Assembly: GCA_947088415.1 (NCBI GenBank)
Contig: CAMUGK010000003.1
Coordinates: forward strand, 1-32,469
Direction of reading: 5' to 3'
From: an uncultured Bacillota bacterium
GTDB lineage: Bacteria; Bacillota; Clostridia; Christensenellales; UBA1242
DNA length: 32,469 bases
Of this stretch, positions 30,996-32,469 are shown one piece after another. A model generated the notes under the pieces. That model was not told where the DNA came from, made no database searches, and saw only the letters and a program-made list of their open reading frames with translations. Positions within the stretch are counted from its first letter, which is position 1, and each line of letters opens with the position of its first letter. The position numbers were made by a program, and so were the translations under genes.

Positions 30996-31301
30996 TTATT
31001 TTTTCGTTTTATGATTATGATAATGTCCATGCAGGTGAAGTTGTTTGCTATTATCGTTTTTATTAAAATTAATATTTCTTGTGGAATTGTCGATTTCAAC
31101 CTTAGGCTGTTTCATTTCTCGTTTGGCGATATCAATTTCAATATTGTTTTTATGAATTTTTTTATTAATCTTCATTCTACCTTTTTCATCGAAAGGATCT
31201 AACTTTTCTCTCTTGTCTCTTAGTCTTTGATTGGATGCGTCAGCCTTTCTATATCTATCTTGTGGTGATTTTTTTCTAAACAAATTCTCAAACATAAACA
31301 A
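30996..31301 (-). CDS. Small basic hypothetical protein with His-rich tail
   Basis: A 101-residue protein starting at 31301, 6 nt after GGAGG. It is rich in Lys, Arg and Asp/Glu through residue ~60 (probably helical), then has an Asn-rich part and a C-terminal HLHGHYHNHKTKK that could bind metal. No family is recognised. It lies in the putative integrative element. Confidence 0.55.
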   Translation of the reverse strand: MFMFENLFRKKSPQDRYRKADASNQRLRDKREKLDPFDEKGRMKINKKIHKNNIEIDIAKREMKQPKVEIDNSTRNINFNKNDNSKQLHLHGHYHNHKTKK

Positions 31302-31320
31302 CCTCCATTAAAATAATTTT

Positions 31321-31674
31321 CTAGGCAAATTGACGAATGCAACGCCATATTATTAATACTATTAAAACAACAATTGCAATAGCTAATAATAGCCACATCC
31401 ACCAAATAGTGCCAACAGTCATAAAACCAAGGACAAATAGATCGATGACAAAATATACGACACAGTAGGCTATACTGCCAAGCCAAGGACATTCGCCAGG
31501 TATATAAAACAAACCGACAATAAAAAATGAGACAGGAAAAAGTATTAAACCGAATAACCAATTGAAAGTTGTTGCAAAAAACCAATTGAGTTTTTCGAAA
31601 GGGTTTGGGACAAAAAATTGTCTTACAAAATAACTTATAGTGGAAATTACACCATATAAACTTAGTTTTTTCAT
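31321..31674 (-). CDS. Small multi-spanning membrane protein
   Basis: A 117-residue hydrophobic protein. Likely membrane segments lie at ~38-58, ~66-85 and ~90-112, after an amphipathic N-terminus (ISTISYFVRQFFVP). No family is recognised. The preferred start is ATG 31674, which is 7 nt after TGATATAAT (minus strand, 31682-31690), again a nearly leaderless arrangement; GTG at 31677 is less likely. Confidence 0.6.
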   Translation of the reverse strand: MKKLSLYGVISTISYFVRQFFVPNPFEKLNWFFATTFNWLFGLILFPVSFFIVGLFYIPGECPWLGSIAYCVVYFVIDLFVLGFMTVGTIWWMWLLLAIAIVVLIVLIIWRCIRQFA

Positions 31675-31717
31675 CACATATATTATATCATAATTTCAAA
31701 AAATTTGCAAGAATTTA

Positions 31718-31957
31718 TCATTTTATAAACAATTCTTTGCATATTTTATAAGTAATTTCAATCACACGGGTAATTTGCAGGCTCGCAAGTTGACCTTTCT
31801 CTAAATCTAAATCAAAGTACTCTTTCCATTTTTCTTTTGAAAAGCCTTTAACGAATTTGTCTTCAAGTTCGCAAATCTTGTTTAACTGCAACTGCTCTTC
31901 GGCAGTTCTTTTTTCATCTTCTAGTATATCTCTGACTAGTTGTAAAACGTGGTTCAA
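31718..31957 (-). CDS. Small hypothetical protein
   Basis: 79 residues if it starts at TTG 31957, 8 nt after GGAGG. Longer versions without a ribosome site are possible. The first half is helical (LVRDILEDEKRTAEEQLQLN, then ICELEDKFVKGFS). It overlaps the upstream gene by 44 nt in another frame, which suggests translational coupling. No family is recognised. Confidence 0.5.
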   Translation of the reverse strand: MNHVLQLVRDILEDEKRTAEEQLQLNKICELEDKFVKGFSKEKWKEYFDLDLEKGQLASLQITRVIEITYKICKELFIK

Positions 31958-32279
31958 CTTTTTCACCTCCATTTGAAATAATGCTACAATATTTTGCATA
32001 ATCTTCGCCATTGCTATTTACAAGCAATATAATGTCTGACTGCAAACAGCAGAACATCAACACATGCCAAATACCTTGCTCATCAATAAACATATCTTCC
32101 TTGTGACAAGACACAAAAGGCGTTGCTTCCATGAGATGCTCACGAAAAGGAATAAAATCTCGCTTAGATAAATACACAACTCTTTCGATTACAAATTTGC
32201 ATTCCAATCCTTCGCCTTTGTCAAGTTTATTCCTTAGCAACCGAGCATTCGGCATATCGCATAAAAACCTTGCTTTCAT
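31914..32279 (-). CDS. Hypothetical protein
   Basis: 121 residues from ATG 32279, 5 nt after AGGAGG. It is mixed alpha/beta, with FVIERVVYLSKRDFIPFREH, then FIDEQGIWHVLMFCCLQSD and ILLVNSNGEDYAKY. I recognise no family. It forms a two-gene unit with the overlapping downstream gene, in the putative integrative element. Confidence 0.55.
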   Translation of the reverse strand: MKARFLCDMPNARLLRNKLDKGEGLECKFVIERVVYLSKRDFIPFREHLMEATPFVSCHKEDMFIDEQGIWHVLMFCCLQSDIILLVNSNGEDYAKYCSIISNGGEKVEPRFTTSQRYTRR

Positions 32280-32382
32280 ATCCACCTCCTCGGGTTGTTG
32301 TGTGTTTTACCGTAAAATAAAATTATTTGCAAGTCTTTTGGCAAAAAGTTTTACAAAATTTAACAAATAATGATATTTTGTA

Positions 32383-32391
32383 TGTTATAAT
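32383..32391 (+). promoter_or_regulatory. Extended -10 promoter of the last gene
   Basis: TGTTATAAT at 32383-32391, followed by AAGGAG and the ATG at 32413. No clear -35 is visible. Confidence 0.55.
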
Positions 32392-32412
32392 AGATTCACA
32401 AGGAGTTACTAA

Positions 32413-32469
32413 ATGAAACAAACACTTGATGATTTTATTTCAAACAACAAAAATGGAATGATTTTATTA
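32413..32469 (+). CDS. Partial CDS, truncated by the window end
   Basis: Nineteen codons (MKQTLDDFISNNKNGMILL) behind AAGGAG. The beginning LDDFISNNKNGMILL is of the sort that precedes a Walker A motif in superfamily 2 helicases and restriction-type ATPases, but the motif itself lies outside the window, so the function is only a guess. Confidence 0.5.
   Translation, partial: MKQTLDDFISNNKNGMILL

Noticed and set aside
1..32469. CRISPR array or rRNA genes
   Set aside because: No regularly spaced repeats and no rRNA-like sequence were seen on either strand.

Overview
The window is AT-rich DNA from a low-GC Bacillota genome, most likely an uncultured clostridial lineage. It covers the replication origin. 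Supporting evidence is the block rpmH-rnpA-yidD-yidC-jag, mnmE, mnmG-rsmG, parA-parB with two perfect parS sites, dnaA, dnaN and recF, a serS T-box leader, strong Shine-Dalgarno sites on many genes, a Spo0A-type DNA-binding protein and a YtaF-type sporulation membrane protein. No species can be named from sequence alone.

Layout: 1-950 holds a receiver-less Spo0A C-terminal domain protein behind a promoter region with 0A boxes. 1009-2222 and 6544-7993 are two copies of an apparently undescribed mobile cassette. Each has a shared structured module of about 350 nt, a shared promoter and shared ends, but a different cargo gene (alpha/beta hydrolase, transglutaminase-like protein). Each appears to sit inside a rho-independent terminator hairpin. 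Between them lie rubrerythrin, parS, parB-parA and a coiled-coil protein whose promoter spacer contains a C8 tract. 8004-17449 is the conserved rsmG-mnmG / mnmE / jag-yidC-yidD-rnpA-rpmH series on the minus strand, interrupted by plus-strand accessory genes (GNAT, an unknown protein, a possible toxin/immunity pair). 17667-23491 holds dut, dnaN, oriC, dnaA, a lipoprotein and recF; the dnaA-dnaN block points towards rpmH, unlike Bacillus. 23540-25973 holds ytaF, a gene remnant, a frameshifted Rid-family gene and an SPL-type radical SAM gene. 26009-27756 is a prophage remnant (methyltransferase-like, ParB-like, P27 small terminase) beside tRNA-Ser(GCU). 28209-29860 is T-box-serS, flanked on both sides by clusters of 0A boxes. 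30765 onward looks like the end of an integrative element placed at a tRNA-Arg(CCU) half.

Cross-cutting observations: (1) perfect Spo0A boxes (TTCGACA) are strongly concentrated in non-coding DNA and match the conserved recognition helix of the standalone Spo0A-C protein; (2) several genes have an extended -10 element exactly 6 nt before the start codon, so their mRNAs should be leaderless; (3) the two cassettes show compensatory stem changes, suggesting a structured RNA (or folded single-stranded DNA) tied to cargo-swapping mobile DNA.
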